A DNA stretch of 45,617 bases from a virus (IMGVR_UViG_3300005289_000008:1-45617), one strand, 5' to 3'; shown: positions 10,059-18,692, numbered from the stretch's first letter. The notes: generated from the sequence alone by a model not told the origin. Translations and numbers: made by a program.

Positions 10059-10356
10059 GGGTTAGTTCGATTTTCGCTGCCGCCTCGATGATACGAATGT
10101 CGTCCATCAGTTCAGCCTGTCTATCCATCGGAATCTCTCGCCGTTGCATATCTGCGTACAGTACGTTGTAGTCCAACCCCAAGAGTTGATTTGCAGATGC
10201 ACGCCACTGCGTTTGGTTCCGAACGTATAGCTCAATGCTTTCCCAACTTTCTTCCCATACTTCGACTTCCGGTTCCGGGTAGTCGTCAATGGTTTTCGCA
10301 CCACCAAACTTCGCCAGGAATTTCTGGGTAGGCGGTGACCAGTGATGCGCGGTCAC
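10048..10356 (-). CDS. Tail assembly chaperone, T-like frameshift extension
   Basis: This frame encodes 102 residues from a possible GTG at 10356, but it is most likely translated as the C-terminal extension of the upstream chaperone. The upstream gene ends GTA AAA AAC TGA, an A AAA AAC slippery heptamer (10374..10368). A -1 slip there reads straight into this frame as LKEAVTAHHW. It corresponds to lambda gpGT, where the T part recruits the tail tube protein to the tape measure. The stop lies in the loop of a terminator-like hairpin. Independent initiation at the GTG cannot be excluded, but the frameshift signals are strong. Confidence 0.85.
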   Translation of the reverse strand: MTAHHWSPPTQKFLAKFGGAKTIDDYPEPEVEVWEESWESIELYVRNQTQWRASANQLLGLDYNVLYADMQRREIPMDRQAELMDDIRIIEAAAKIELTRPA

Positions 10357-10374
10357 CGCCTCTTTCAGTTTTTT
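10331..10374 (-). promoter_or_regulatory. Programmed -1 ribosomal frameshift site
   Basis: The slippery sequence A AAA AAC (10374..10368) is in phase with the upstream chaperone frame and is followed at once by TGA. Seven bases later begins a perfect 10-bp stem, GGCGGTGACC (10360..10351) with GGTCACCGCC (10340..10331), closing a 10-base loop. The two frames differ by exactly -1. Heptamer, spacer, stem and location between capsid-side and tape measure genes match the frameshift signals of lambda-like tail chaperones. Confidence 0.9.
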
Positions 10375-10688
10375 ACGCGTTCGACCTGGCGCGCGGTGAA
10401 GAAGCCCGACAGCAGGGCCATGATCAGCATCGGCCGATCAGCTTCAGCCTCCACCAGACCTTCGACGCTCAGATCGTACTCGGATTCCCAGCTGTCCAGC
10501 AGACCGGCCACGACGGCGGCGTTCTGGTGTTCCTTGCTGTCCGGGTACGTGCTGGTCGCCGACGCAACCAGTGCGTCGTACTCGGGCTGTTTCAGGTTGC
10601 GGTATACGCAGCCCAAGGTGAACGACTCGCCCTGCGATGTGAGCTTCAGGCGCGCTTCGATGGTCGTCGGGGTCTTCTTCTTCAGCAT
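10365..10688 (-). CDS. Tail assembly chaperone, G-like
   Basis: 107 residues starting MLKKKTPTTIEARLKL, between tail tube and tape measure. Acidic and helical in the second half, it matches the phage tail assembly chaperone slot (lambda gpG). It should coat the tape measure during tail assembly. The last codons carry the slippery site, so a fraction of ribosomes make a longer fusion of about 210 residues. The start follows the tail tube stop closely. Confidence 0.85.
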   Translation of the reverse strand: MLKKKTPTTIEARLKLTSQGESFTLGCVYRNLKQPEYDALVASATSTYPDSKEHQNAAVVAGLLDSWESEYDLSVEGLVEAEADRPMLIMALLSGFFTARQVERVKN

Positions 10689-10691
10689 GGC

Positions 10692-11345
10692 TTAGGCCGC
10701 CTTGTAACGGATCGGATCGGAGTTGATCGAGAACGAAGCGGTAACGGTGCTGTTCTCATTGAGGGTCTTGGTCGGGATCGAGTTGAACGACACCGTGCCG
10801 ACGTAGTAGATCACGTCGCCCTTCGGAGTGGTCTCACGCAGCACCACCGGTTCACCGCGACGATCCATTTCCTTCAGCGCGTTGAACCACGGCAGATCGC
10901 TGTCTTCGTCCATCACGATGTTGTAGCCCATCGCCGACTTGTACGTGGGCTTTCGACGCTGGCGATTGGTCTGGTCTTCGACGTACTGCCATTCGAAGTA
11001 GTTCTGGTCACCGCCTTCGGTGGTCACGTCGCGAACCTGCGACAGCGAAACGAACGATTCGGTCGCGCGGAAAGCGCCGCCACCTTCACCGACCGGGAAC
11101 AGGCCCAGATTGGTGGTGTCGTAGTTTTCCAGTTCGAAGGTGTTGGCGGTAGCGGTGCCAGCACGCACCGGCACTTCCTGCAGACCGGGCCAGTTGGAGT
11201 TGACGACCACGATTGCGCCTTCGGCGGGCGGGTTCGCGGTGGTAGCGACGGGCGGGGCCGCATTGGTAATCGCGCTGATCGCCACGCTCAGTGCGGCGAG
11301 TGGCGCGACCGCAAAGCGGGTGCCGTTGACGAAATGGGACGACAT
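10692..11345 (-). CDS. Major tail tube protein
   Basis: 217 residues starting MSSHFVNGTRFAVAPLAALS. It is beta-rich and sits between the tail terminator and the chaperones, the position of lambda gpV. It should polymerise into the tail tube. 'GTVSFNSIPTKTLNENSTVTASF' near the C-terminus resembles the last strands of tube proteins. A GAGG site nine bases before the ATG supports the start. The N-terminal 40 residues are Ala-rich and mildly hydrophobic, but I do not read this as an export signal. Confidence 0.85.
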   Translation of the reverse strand: MSSHFVNGTRFAVAPLAALSVAISAITNAAPPVATTANPPAEGAIVVVNSNWPGLQEVPVRAGTATANTFELENYDTTNLGLFPVGEGGGAFRATESFVSLSQVRDVTTEGGDQNYFEWQYVEDQTNRQRRKPTYKSAMGYNIVMDEDSDLPWFNALKEMDRRGEPVVLRETTPKGDVIYYVGTVSFNSIPTKTLNENSTVTASFSINSDPIRYKAA

Positions 11346-11385
11346 TTGGAAATACCTCGCTGCAGTTGGTGGGTGTTACGGGTGG

Positions 11386-11751
11386 TTAGGGTACATCGGG
11401 TTTATACCAGACGCCAAATTGCCAAAGGCAGGCGTACAACTTCAGGGTCGGGTGGGAGAACCCACGCCAGTTGCCTTGCGGCTCACACGCGGGGAATTCC
11501 GCAGCAGCCATAGCCGCCTCGATCTTCCCCGCGAGTTTTTCCCGGTCTTCGCTGCGTTTGCAAAAGCCGGTGATCTGCACCCGGGCGTGCTTGTGGTCAG
11601 GCAGCTGGTTGTCGAGATACCAACCGGCCCGGCCGCCAGGGCGAGACAACAGGATGTAGTCGCCGGGTGGCACAACGTCCGGGGTCTGATCCCACCACAC
11701 GTTGGTGACCAGCGGCAGCAGAATGTTGCGCAGGGTTTCTTCGAACGTCAT
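11386..11751 (-). CDS. Tail terminator / completion protein (DUF3168-like)
   Basis: 121 residues, MTFEETLRNILLPLV onward. Gene order (after the HK97 gp10-like protein and before the tail tube) and the pattern 'PGDYILLSRPGG...ARVQITGFCK' fit the small proteins that cap the tail and join it to the head (lambda gpU/DUF3168 slot). The start overlaps the upstream stop. No catalytic motif. Confidence 0.72.
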   Translation of the reverse strand: MTFEETLRNILLPLVTNVWWDQTPDVVPPGDYILLSRPGGRAGWYLDNQLPDHKHARVQITGFCKRSEDREKLAGKIEAAMAAAEFPACEPQGNWRGFSHPTLKLYACLWQFGVWYKPDVP

Positions 11752-12263
11752 CGCCTAATCTCCGCAAGCAGTTTCGGTAGTTCTTCGCGCCCGCGTGCGA
11801 TGGCCGCCGTGGCGATACGTTGGATGTTGCTGTCGAGCGCCGGGGCGAGGAATGGTTGCGCCTTTACCTGCAGGGCGCCACCCGGACGCTTGACACCCTT
11901 GACGGTCCAGAAGCCCACACCGCTCGCGCCGATCACCATGTCCGTCATTTCGAAACCGAATTCAACGAACACGCCCCAGAACGCTTCGCGCGAGTTCCAC
12001 GAAACGCTGTAGACAACCTGCGTGTCGGTGCTGCTGTCGCTGCGAGCCAGATAAATTGCATCGCGGAGTGCGCCCGGTGTGGTGCTGCCCGTCTTCCACT
12101 CAGCGTTGTAGCCCATGACGAATGGGTCGGCTTCAGGCGCACGCTCCTTCGCGTCATCACGAACGATCACGCCAGCTTCGACGGCCATGCGGCTGGCAAG
12201 CGAAACCTTCAGGTCATCCAACCCGTCGAATGCTTTCAGCCATTCGCTGACATCAACCGGCAT
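11748..12263 (-). CDS. HK97 gp10-like neck protein
   Basis: 171 residues from the ATG at 12263 (MPVDVSEWLKAFDGL). A TTG nine bases upstream is in frame, but the ATG has GGAG and GAGG at usable distance. 'LRDAIYLARS' and 'VFVEFGFEM...AQPFLAPALD' correspond to the conserved end of HK97 gp10-like proteins (G...Y...vEfGt... PFl.PA). These sit at the head-tail interface and act in tail completion. It overlaps both neighbours, consistent with coupled translation. Confidence 0.82.
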   Translation of the reverse strand: MPVDVSEWLKAFDGLDDLKVSLASRMAVEAGVIVRDDAKERAPEADPFVMGYNAEWKTGSTTPGALRDAIYLARSDSSTDTQVVYSVSWNSREAFWGVFVEFGFEMTDMVIGASGVGFWTVKGVKRPGGALQVKAQPFLAPALDSNIQRIATAAIARGREELPKLLAEIRR

Positions 12264-12600
12264 TGGCTCCAACCTCGCAGATCAGATCGGTGAACTCGCG
12301 GCCAGCTTCGTCAGGCTGCACGCGCAAGATGTCGTAGGGAACACCGCGATGGACGACGCGCATCGCTTCGTCAATGTCAGTGCGATAGCGGACGCGGAAA
12401 CTGACACGCCGCGCGGTGGACATGATGCCGTCATTCTGCGCGGCTTGGCGGATGGTTGCCATCCCGCTTTCGGTTCGAATCTTCGACCAGAGACGATGCA
12501 GGACGATCCATTCGTCCAACGGCTGACCGCTACCGTCAACGGCGCCGGAGCGCCGCTGTACTTCGATCTTCCGGTTGTACTCGCCAGCGTTCTCGCTCAC
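12253..12600 (-). CDS. Head-tail adaptor / joining protein
   Basis: 115 residues from the GTG at 12600, which overlaps the upstream TGA as GTGA. 'NRKIEVQRRSGAVDGSGQPLDEW' and 'RVVHRGVPYDILRV' are typical of the phage head-tail joining family (SPP1 gp16 / PF05521). It acts as a stopper or adaptor below the portal. The longer reading frame upstream is only the other-frame shadow of the connector gene. Confidence 0.85.
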   Translation of the reverse strand: MSENAGEYNRKIEVQRRSGAVDGSGQPLDEWIVLHRLWSKIRTESGMATIRQAAQNDGIMSTARRVSFRVRYRTDIDEAMRVVHRGVPYDILRVQPDEAGREFTDLICEVGANAG

Positions 12601-13088
12601 AACAGTTCCCCCATGTACCGACGCTTTTCGTAAATCCATTCGGCGTTCAGTGGAACCTGCACGGCCGCAGCACCCTGCCCGGCCACCACGTTCGCCCGGT
12701 TCTGGTAGTAATGCGCGGTGGTCATCAGGATCGCCCCTTTGATCATCGCGTCGATCACGATACCGTTGCGAATCTGGGACCACAGGAATTGCTGGCCCCG
12801 GTAGGTGGTTTCAGCGACCGCACGCGCTTCCAGTCGGTCGCACATGTCACTGATTTCGTCAGCAGCCGCCAGGGCGTCATCGCGCGCCTGGCGGGCTGCG
12901 GCCATCGTAGCGGGCAACGCCGCGATGGCAGTGGCAAGGTCATCGGCCGACTTGAACACCGCACGGTTCAACGAAACCTGCGCATCTTTTTCCGCAGCTT
13001 CGGCGTACAACGAAATCAGATCGTCATCTTCGCCATCAGCACGGCAATGGGTGCGCGCTTCGTCCAGTGTGATGAATTCAAGGGCCAT
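12597..13088 (-). CDS. Head-tail connector, gp6-like
   Basis: 163 residues starting MALEFITLDEARTHCRADG. The N-terminal 'DEA..HCR.D..DDD..I..Y..AAE' pattern and the C-terminal 'A.LMTTAHYYQNR' helix are those of gp6-like head-tail connector proteins, which form the ring bound to the portal. Between them lies an Ala-rich helical insertion of about 60 residues (residues about 50-100), longer than in a minimal gp6. Stop and next start overlap. Confidence 0.85.
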   Translation of the reverse strand: MALEFITLDEARTHCRADGEDDDLISLYAEAAEKDAQVSLNRAVFKSADDLATAIAALPATMAAARQARDDALAAADEISDMCDRLEARAVAETTYRGQQFLWSQIRNGIVIDAMIKGAILMTTAHYYQNRANVVAGQGAAAVQVPLNAEWIYEKRRYMGELL

Positions 13089-13094
13089 GATCAG

Positions 13095-13382
13095 TTACCG
13101 GCGCTTGTTGCTGTTGGCGGCGCCCTTGGCCCCGGCCGATTCGGTGGTCACGACCGGCTTTTCGCCTTCCGGGGTTTCACCTTCGTCTTCCCCGGTCTTC
13201 GCGGCAGCTTCGGCCTTGATCGACAGGTTGTCGTGCGTGGCCTTCTTGTCGGTTTCGGAGACGTAGCCGATCTGCACCAGCTGGGCGGCTTCCAGTTCAT
13301 CCACAGCGGTGACGATGGCACCCTGCGGAAGCGGCTTCTTGAAACCTGCGATCAGGATGGAAGTGTTCAGTACGATGCGCAT
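13095..13382 (-). CDS. Small head-associated protein, unknown
   Basis: 95 residues. The first 60 residues are compact; the last 35 are Gly/Glu/Lys/Ala-rich and look disordered, ending KGAANSNKRR. It lies between the major capsid and the connector genes, where head decoration or head completion proteins are often found. AAGGAA before the ATG supports the start. I do not recognise the family. Confidence 0.7.
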   Translation of the reverse strand: MRIVLNTSILIAGFKKPLPQGAIVTAVDELEAAQLVQIGYVSETDKKATHDNLSIKAEAAAKTGEDEGETPEGEKPVVTTESAGAKGAANSNKRR

Positions 13383-13406
13383 GGTGATTTTCCTTGGTTG
13401 GATGGA

Positions 13407-13438
13407 ATAACGGCACCCTACAGTGAGGGTGCCGTTAT
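13407..13438 (-). other. Perfect 13-bp stem-loop downstream of the capsid gene
   Basis: ATAACGGCACCCT pairs with AGGGTGCCGTTAT around a six-base loop. It lies 30 bases after the major capsid stop on the transcribed minus strand. No T-run follows, so it may stabilise the capsid mRNA 3' end or attenuate read-through rather than terminate fully. Confidence 0.75.
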
Positions 13439-13468
13439 GGTTACTCTACCACGTTGCTACCGGGTGCC

Positions 13469-14902
13469 TTAGCCGCCGCTCGGGGGCGGGGCCAGCAGGC
13501 CCAGCGCGGTGGAGAACTTGCCCTTTTCGAAGGTCCAACCACGCTTGACGCCCAGCGCGATCATTTCTTCCGCACGCATGGTCGCCAGGTTGTCTTCGAA
13601 GTCGGTGTCGTTCTCGGTGCTGATCAGCACTTCCACGCCCAGCTGACGGTACACGGTGGCGCCGAACTTGAAACCACCGGCGAGGAAGTCATCCTGCGCC
13701 ATCGCCGGGGTGGCGACAACCGGCTGCTTCCACATCGACGGCGGGGTCAGGCCCGACTGCGGCTGCGCGAACATGTAGCCACCGTTCTCGTCCTTGGTCA
13801 GTTCCAGCAGCGCCCAGTCAACCGGGTTCAGCACGAAACCGTCCACGAAGCCACCACGCTGCTGGATGTTCAGCATGACCAGACGCAGCACGTCGGCACG
13901 GTTGGCGAAACGGATTTCACCAGCTTCGATGCCAGCCGGCAGTGCGAACGCGGTGGCCTGCGGCATGATGCCGTGCAGGTTCTGGGCGGTGCCGTTGCCG
14001 TACAGGTACTGGGTTTCCTTGACCAGACCCAGACCGTAGCGCAGTTCGCTGTCCACTTCGCCGATCAGGCGCGGGGCATTCATGGTGGCCTGGCGGGTCA
14101 GCTTCGCCAGATGCGCGACGGTGCGCACGGCGGCGGTTGCGCTTTCCCACTTGTAGTTGCTGTACGGCTTCTTCGTACCTTCGGCGACCATCGCCGCGTT
14201 GTTCTCGCGCAGGGTCTGCTTGGCGTAGTCGATGGACGACGTGTCCACGTTGATCACCGGCAGCAGGTCTTCGATGGTCAGTTCGGTACGCGGCATACGC
14301 ACCAGATCGCCGTCGTGGTACGACGGCCGCATCAGGCCGGAACCGGCAGTGCCACCGGCAGCGACGGTATCAATCTGCTTGATCTGGCAGCGCATGGAAG
14401 TCTTCTGGCCGCTCTTGCCAGCGAAAGACTTGAAGGCGTCGGTATCGACAACCTGCTGGCCCCACGACTTGATGCCCTTGTGCACTTCCTGCGTGGCGGC
14501 GACGGCCTTCTGTTCCAGTTCGGTGTACGACAGCTTCAGGCTGTTCACCGACTCAGCCATCTTGTCGAAGTCTTCGCGCAGCTTTTCGCCGAACTGTTCG
14601 CCCTTTTCCATTCGGCCCTTCATGTCCTTGCCGATTTCATCCAGATCGGCCGACTTCTGCTTGATCTGGGTCAGCGCGTCCTTCATTGCACGCGCCAGGG
14701 TTTCCGGATCGTCGCCGTCGCAGCGGGCGGCAAGCAGCGGGTTGCTCAGGGACAGGGTGAACAGGGACGGCACGAAGACGCGCAGCGCCTGCACCACGGT
14801 CATGGTTGCGCCCATCTGGGCCGGGAGTTCCCAACCGCCGAACGCGGCAGTCAGGGCGGTGCTGACGATCAGCGCCAGCAGGGTGAAGTTGCGAACGTTC
14901 AT
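13469..14902 (-). CDS. Major capsid protein (HK97 fold) with N-terminal delta domain
   Basis: 477 residues. Residues about 62-150 are charged coiled coil, the usual scaffolding delta domain, and about 170-470 form the HK97-like shell region, with 'LKETQYLYGNGTAQNLHGI'-type sequence in the part I recognise (residues about 300-325). The prohead protease upstream would remove the delta domain. The first 60 residues are unusual: two hydrophobic stretches (about 6-22 and 36-58) precede the coil. The ATG at 14902 has a good AAGGAA site and lies 15 bases after the protease stop, so these residues are probably translated. A downstream start (Met30 or Met34) would still leave the second stretch. Confidence 0.92.
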   Translation of the reverse strand: MNVRNFTLLALIVSTALTAAFGGWELPAQMGATMTVVQALRVFVPSLFTLSLSNPLLAARCDGDDPETLARAMKDALTQIKQKSADLDEIGKDMKGRMEKGEQFGEKLREDFDKMAESVNSLKLSYTELEQKAVAATQEVHKGIKSWGQQVVDTDAFKSFAGKSGQKTSMRCQIKQIDTVAAGGTAGSGLMRPSYHDGDLVRMPRTELTIEDLLPVINVDTSSIDYAKQTLRENNAAMVAEGTKKPYSNYKWESATAAVRTVAHLAKLTRQATMNAPRLIGEVDSELRYGLGLVKETQYLYGNGTAQNLHGIMPQATAFALPAGIEAGEIRFANRADVLRLVMLNIQQRGGFVDGFVLNPVDWALLELTKDENGGYMFAQPQSGLTPPSMWKQPVVATPAMAQDDFLAGGFKFGATVYRQLGVEVLISTENDTDFEDNLATMRAEEMIALGVKRGWTFEKGKFSTALGLLAPPPSGG

Positions 14903-14917
14903 GGGTTTCCTTCGTGG

Positions 14918-15568
14918 TTACAGGGAGAAACTGCGGATGGATTCGATCAGGTCGGGCGGTACTACGGTTTTCTTCTGCGCAGGCTCCCCCTGCGATGCTG
15001 CCTTGATTGCGTGGATCATCTTGCCAGCCTCTCGCTGCGACAACCCGAACATATTCTGCAACGCTTCTTCACAGTCGCGCAAGGTGGTCAGCTGGTCCCA
15101 CGATTTCACCGTCTGGATACGGGCGCTGTCACCGGCCGGGAACGTGACCGGGGAAATCTCCCACAGATCCACTTCGTGAAGCTCACGCACCAGCTTTTCG
15201 TTGTCATCCTTGAACATCACGGTTTCATAGCCGATGGACAGGCCCGACAGTGCACCCTGTTCCATCAGGGCGTGGCCTTCGACGCCAACCTGCGTTTTCA
15301 TGTTGATTTCGCCTTCGACATACAGGCCGTTGTCGTCTTCCTTCAGCTGGGAGTACACGCCCATCGGCTGACGGCTGCTGTGCTGCCACAGCATCGGCAC
15401 CTTACGCTTCAGTTCCTTGAAACGCGCCAGGCTGTTTTTGAACGCACCTTTGATCACGATGTCGCGGTATGAATCGACTTCGCCGAACACCGAGCCGTAG
15501 CCGGTGAACTTGCCCTTGCTGTCGATGTCCTTCAGTTCGAAGGGACGATCCAGAGTTTTCATTGCCAT
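14918..15568 (-). CDS. Prohead maturation protease (HK97 gp4-like, S78)
   Basis: 216 residues. 'FTGYGSVFGEVDSYRDIVIKGAF' near the N-terminus, 'LWQHS' with His63, and 'GLSIGY' with Ser111 are the conserved blocks of HK97-type prohead proteases. It cleaves the capsid delta domain during maturation. Position between portal and capsid is canonical. GAGGG seven bases upstream of the ATG at 15568 favours this start over the ATG two codons later. Confidence 0.92.
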   Translation of the reverse strand: MAMKTLDRPFELKDIDSKGKFTGYGSVFGEVDSYRDIVIKGAFKNSLARFKELKRKVPMLWQHSSRQPMGVYSQLKEDDNGLYVEGEINMKTQVGVEGHALMEQGALSGLSIGYETVMFKDDNEKLVRELHEVDLWEISPVTFPAGDSARIQTVKSWDQLTTLRDCEEALQNMFGLSQREAGKMIHAIKAASQGEPAQKKTVVPPDLIESIRSFSL

Positions 15569-15597
15569 GTGGTTGCCCTCGCTGGTTTCGGGATAGG

Positions 15598-16863
15598 TTA
15601 CTGGTTGCCGGTCTTCTTGTCTTCGCCCTCTTGACTGGGCTGCGCCATGTTCATCTGCACAAGGTACTTATCGCCTTCCGGGCCGATACCCATGCGGTCT
15701 TCCATGTCACGCACTTCGTTCCGCGACAACCAGCCATTTTGCAGCGCCGATGCGTAGAACATGTAGCGCGATTTGGTATCAACGCGCAGCAGTCCTTCGG
15801 CCGAGTAGCGCGGGAAGAACTTGGAACGTTCGTCAGCAGTAAACAGCTGCTTCAGGAAACGTTCCTCGCGGCGGATCATCGTCGGCGCCAGCGAATACAT
15901 CAGGAAGTGCATATTGAGCGCTTCCACGCTCGACGCCCACGATGACGCCTTGTCGGTATGACCGATCAACGGCGGCGGCACGTTGAACAGGCGACAGATT
16001 TCCTCGATACCGAAGTAACGCGACTGCAGCACTTCAGCGTCGGCCATGCTGATGCGGAAGTTACCGCCGTTGATCGGCTTGAACCCTGGCGGCAGCGGAA
16101 GCCACTTGTTCATGTTGCGCGGGTCGTTGTATGCGGCCATGCGGTTCATAAACTGGTTGAACTTGGGTTCGTCCAGCGCGGGCGTACCCTTATCGAGTTC
16201 GAAGAAACCACCGATCTTCAACTGATTCTTGAACGTGCGCATCGCCGTGTCGTTGGCGGTGACCTGTGCACCCAGAATCTGGCGGCCGATGCTCAGGCGA
16301 GACAGTCCGGTGTAACCGTCCAGACTGAAACCCTTCTGATGCAGAATGGTTTCCGCGTCGTACTCTTCGCCGTTGATGTCATAGGTGACCTTGCCGGTGT
16401 CGGAAATGACCATCGTGACACCGACGTTCATCGGGATCGGCGTCAGGTCAATGACCTTTTTCTGACGGTTGCGCTTGATGATGCTGTACGCATTGCCCAG
16501 CAAATCCATCTTCGCGATGTCGCTGCTGGTGTACTCGGTTTTAGTCTGGTAGAAGTTCGGCGAGTCATGCAGGATGTAGTACAGATCATGGTCTACAGCA
16601 ATTTTCTTCTTCCGATCACGGATATGCAGCGGCATCGTCGAAATGGCTTCAGCACGCACCGTGACACAGGCGTTGACGGCCGACAGCTGCATTGCCATGC
16701 CCACCCCCACGTCGGGGTACAGGTCGCCGCCTACGGACAGCAGACTGTCGAACGCAGCGGGCGGGAAGCCCGGGGCTCCCACCGTCTTCCATCCGCCGCG
16801 AATCTCTTCGACCAGTGCGCCACCGAAGTTGCCAAACAGGCGAGTAATTTGTTTCTTGTTCAT
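15598..16863 (-). CDS. Portal protein (HK97 family)
   Basis: 421 residues from the ATG at 16863 (MNKKQITRLFGN), which overlaps the terminase stop as ATGA; an in-frame upstream extension to 17022 is only a terminase shadow. 'LSAVNACVTVRAEAISTMPLHI', 'LLGNAYSIIKRN' and 'RLFNVPPPLIGH' are hallmark blocks of HK97-type portals. It forms the dodecameric ring at the unique vertex through which DNA is packaged and ejected. The C-terminus ends in a short charged tail. Confidence 0.95.
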   Translation of the reverse strand: MNKKQITRLFGNFGGALVEEIRGGWKTVGAPGFPPAAFDSLLSVGGDLYPDVGVGMAMQLSAVNACVTVRAEAISTMPLHIRDRKKKIAVDHDLYYILHDSPNFYQTKTEYTSSDIAKMDLLGNAYSIIKRNRQKKVIDLTPIPMNVGVTMVISDTGKVTYDINGEEYDAETILHQKGFSLDGYTGLSRLSIGRQILGAQVTANDTAMRTFKNQLKIGGFFELDKGTPALDEPKFNQFMNRMAAYNDPRNMNKWLPLPPGFKPINGGNFRISMADAEVLQSRYFGIEEICRLFNVPPPLIGHTDKASSWASSVEALNMHFLMYSLAPTMIRREERFLKQLFTADERSKFFPRYSAEGLLRVDTKSRYMFYASALQNGWLSRNEVRDMEDRMGIGPEGDKYLVQMNMAQPSQEGEDKKTGNQ

Positions 16864-18692
16864 CCCAGCATCACCATGTAATCGAAGGAAGGATCGACGT
16901 AAAGCGCGGGCGGATTTGTTGCCATCAGTTCCACGCAGTTCAAGAACGCCATCAGGGGATCGATCTTGGCCTTGCCGCTGATCTGCTTGGTAATGACCAC
17001 CGCGTTCCCCTTCTGTTCGCACTTCGCGTTACCCACGCACCAGCTAGTCAAAGCCCGATGGGCGTGAATGATAACGCCTTCTGCCAGTTTGCGTTCAGCG
17101 GTCAGGATCGACCCGGCCAGCCGGTATCCGGTGTTGCACTTGAACACCTGATCTTCGCGGATTCCTTCGTCTTCCAGTTCGGTCAACAGGCCACCCAGTG
17201 CATTCGGGTCGAAGCCCACTCCGTACAGCAGCCCGGTGTCCTGAATCTCCTTCACTACGGCCGTGATCTTCAGGGTGTCTTCGCCGTAGGTGTCCACGAA
17301 GGTCAGATCGCCAGCCTTTTCGAAGTCGCCCAGCCGATCCGCGATGTCTTTGCGCAAATTCAGAACCGAGCGATGCACGTAGGCATGTTCCCACGACATC
17401 CACTGTTTCGTGACACGGTGTCGGCCCATCACCGCCAGGCCATACAGGTCGTCCAGACCACCGCCGTCCACGCCAGCCACGATAACTTCTGACCACGCCT
17501 TGATGTGTTCCAGCGACGCCGGAATTCGCTCCACATCCAGCCACACACGCGCGCCCGGCCAAGCGTCGTCACGCAGGTTCAAGCCGACTTCGATATTCAG
17601 GTGCTTCGCCAGCTTATCCTGCAGGTCTTTCTGGGAAGTCTGTTCGGCCTGGCGCAGCGTGCGCACCAGCGTTTCTTCGTCCACCGAGTACCCCAAGTTG
17701 GGGTTGGTGATGTAGAAGTTCTCGGGTTTCAGGAACAACTTGGTGTCTTTCTGCAGGTACGCTTCGGGGAATTCGTAGATGATCGGATAGAACTGCGGGT
17801 CTTCGATTTCACCGTCACGCACCTTGCGCGCGTATTCCAGCTTTTCTTTGAACACGCCTGCAGGCGGTTCCGACGACTGGGTGGTCAGGTAGATGATGAA
17901 ACCTTCTGGGCGAGACATCAGGCCGCCCGTCGCTTCGGTGAAGATGTGCGATGCGTTCGCGATCTTGCCGAATTCGTGGAGTTCGTCAATCAACACGCCT
18001 ACGGCTTTCTTGCCCGACACGGTTGCGCTGTCTGCAGCCACCACCTTGATCGTGGCGTTCGTCGCCAGGTGGGTGATGGTGCGGATGTGCGTCTGTACCT
18101 TCAGGATTTCCGACAGTTCCGGGTCTGCGTTGATCGCGGCGGCCATCGGCTTGAAGCTGTTATCGGCCACTTCCTTGGTGGGCGACAGGATGATGAACTC
18201 TGCTTCGTCGCGCCAGTTCTGCAGCAGCGCCGTCAGCATGATCCCGGCAGCAATGGTCGATTTGGAGTTCTTCTTACTGATCAGCAGGAAGAACTCTTTG
18301 ATCAAGCGGCGACCGCGAAGTGGGTTTCCCTCTTCGTCGCAGTAGCAACCGAACACCGCGCCGACGAACTCACGCACCCACGGCGGTGACACTTCGCCGA
18401 AGGTTGGGTACGTCGGGTTGCCGTATTCGTCGTAGCCGGTCGAACCCAGATCGACCATCGCCAGGTTGTCGAAGTACCCTTCCAACGCCTCTTGTGCTTG
18501 GTCGGACCACAGCGGTGCGCACGGGGTCAGCGTCTCGCGTGCGACGATACGCCGCCGCCAGTCCTTGCAACTGGTATCCCACTGCGGACGGTGAAACACC
18601 TTGCTGACCGCTTGCTGCAGTCCAGATGCAGAACGGCCGGTGCGCTTGGCACCGGCCCTTTTGGTAATCGCTTTCTGTTTTTTCAGAACCAT
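16860..18692 (-). CDS. terL: Terminase large subunit
   Basis: 610 residues. An adenine-binding and Walker A-like 'ISKKNSKST' (residues about 138-146) and Walker B 'VLIDELHEF' (Asp236, Glu237) form the ATPase. The nuclease part includes 'VAGVDGGGLDD' and 'KIDPLMAFLNCVEL'. The pattern is that of the HK97/Terminase_1 group. It cuts concatemers and powers DNA into the prohead at the portal. The first 30 residues are Lys/Arg-rich and may contact DNA or the small subunit. The start is just after the small-subunit stop (TGA-C-ATG). Confidence 0.96.
   Translation of the reverse strand: MVLKKQKAITKRAGAKRTGRSASGLQQAVSKVFHRPQWDTSCKDWRRRIVARETLTPCAPLWSDQAQEALEGYFDNLAMVDLGSTGYDEYGNPTYPTFGEVSPPWVREFVGAVFGCYCDEEGNPLRGRRLIKEFFLLISKKNSKSTIAAGIMLTALLQNWRDEAEFIILSPTKEVADNSFKPMAAAINADPELSEILKVQTHIRTITHLATNATIKVVAADSATVSGKKAVGVLIDELHEFGKIANASHIFTEATGGLMSRPEGFIIYLTTQSSEPPAGVFKEKLEYARKVRDGEIEDPQFYPIIYEFPEAYLQKDTKLFLKPENFYITNPNLGYSVDEETLVRTLRQAEQTSQKDLQDKLAKHLNIEVGLNLRDDAWPGARVWLDVERIPASLEHIKAWSEVIVAGVDGGGLDDLYGLAVMGRHRVTKQWMSWEHAYVHRSVLNLRKDIADRLGDFEKAGDLTFVDTYGEDTLKITAVVKEIQDTGLLYGVGFDPNALGGLLTELEDEGIREDQVFKCNTGYRLAGSILTAERKLAEGVIIHAHRALTSWCVGNAKCEQKGNAVVITKQISGKAKIDPLMAFLNCVELMATNPPALYVDPSFDYMVMLG

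Noticed and set aside
6934-10065. A 1043-residue open frame on the plus strand opposite the tape measure gene
   Set aside because: It mirrors the tape measure coding sequence, is rich in Arg, Leu, His and Cys as antisense frames are in GC-rich DNA, and has no ribosome site or neighbour logic.
14720-14725. Possible lipobox (LLAARC) at residues 56-61 of the major capsid protein
   Set aside because: Arg at the -1 position is not accepted in lipoproteins, and a capsid lipoprotein makes no sense; only the hydrophobicity is reported.
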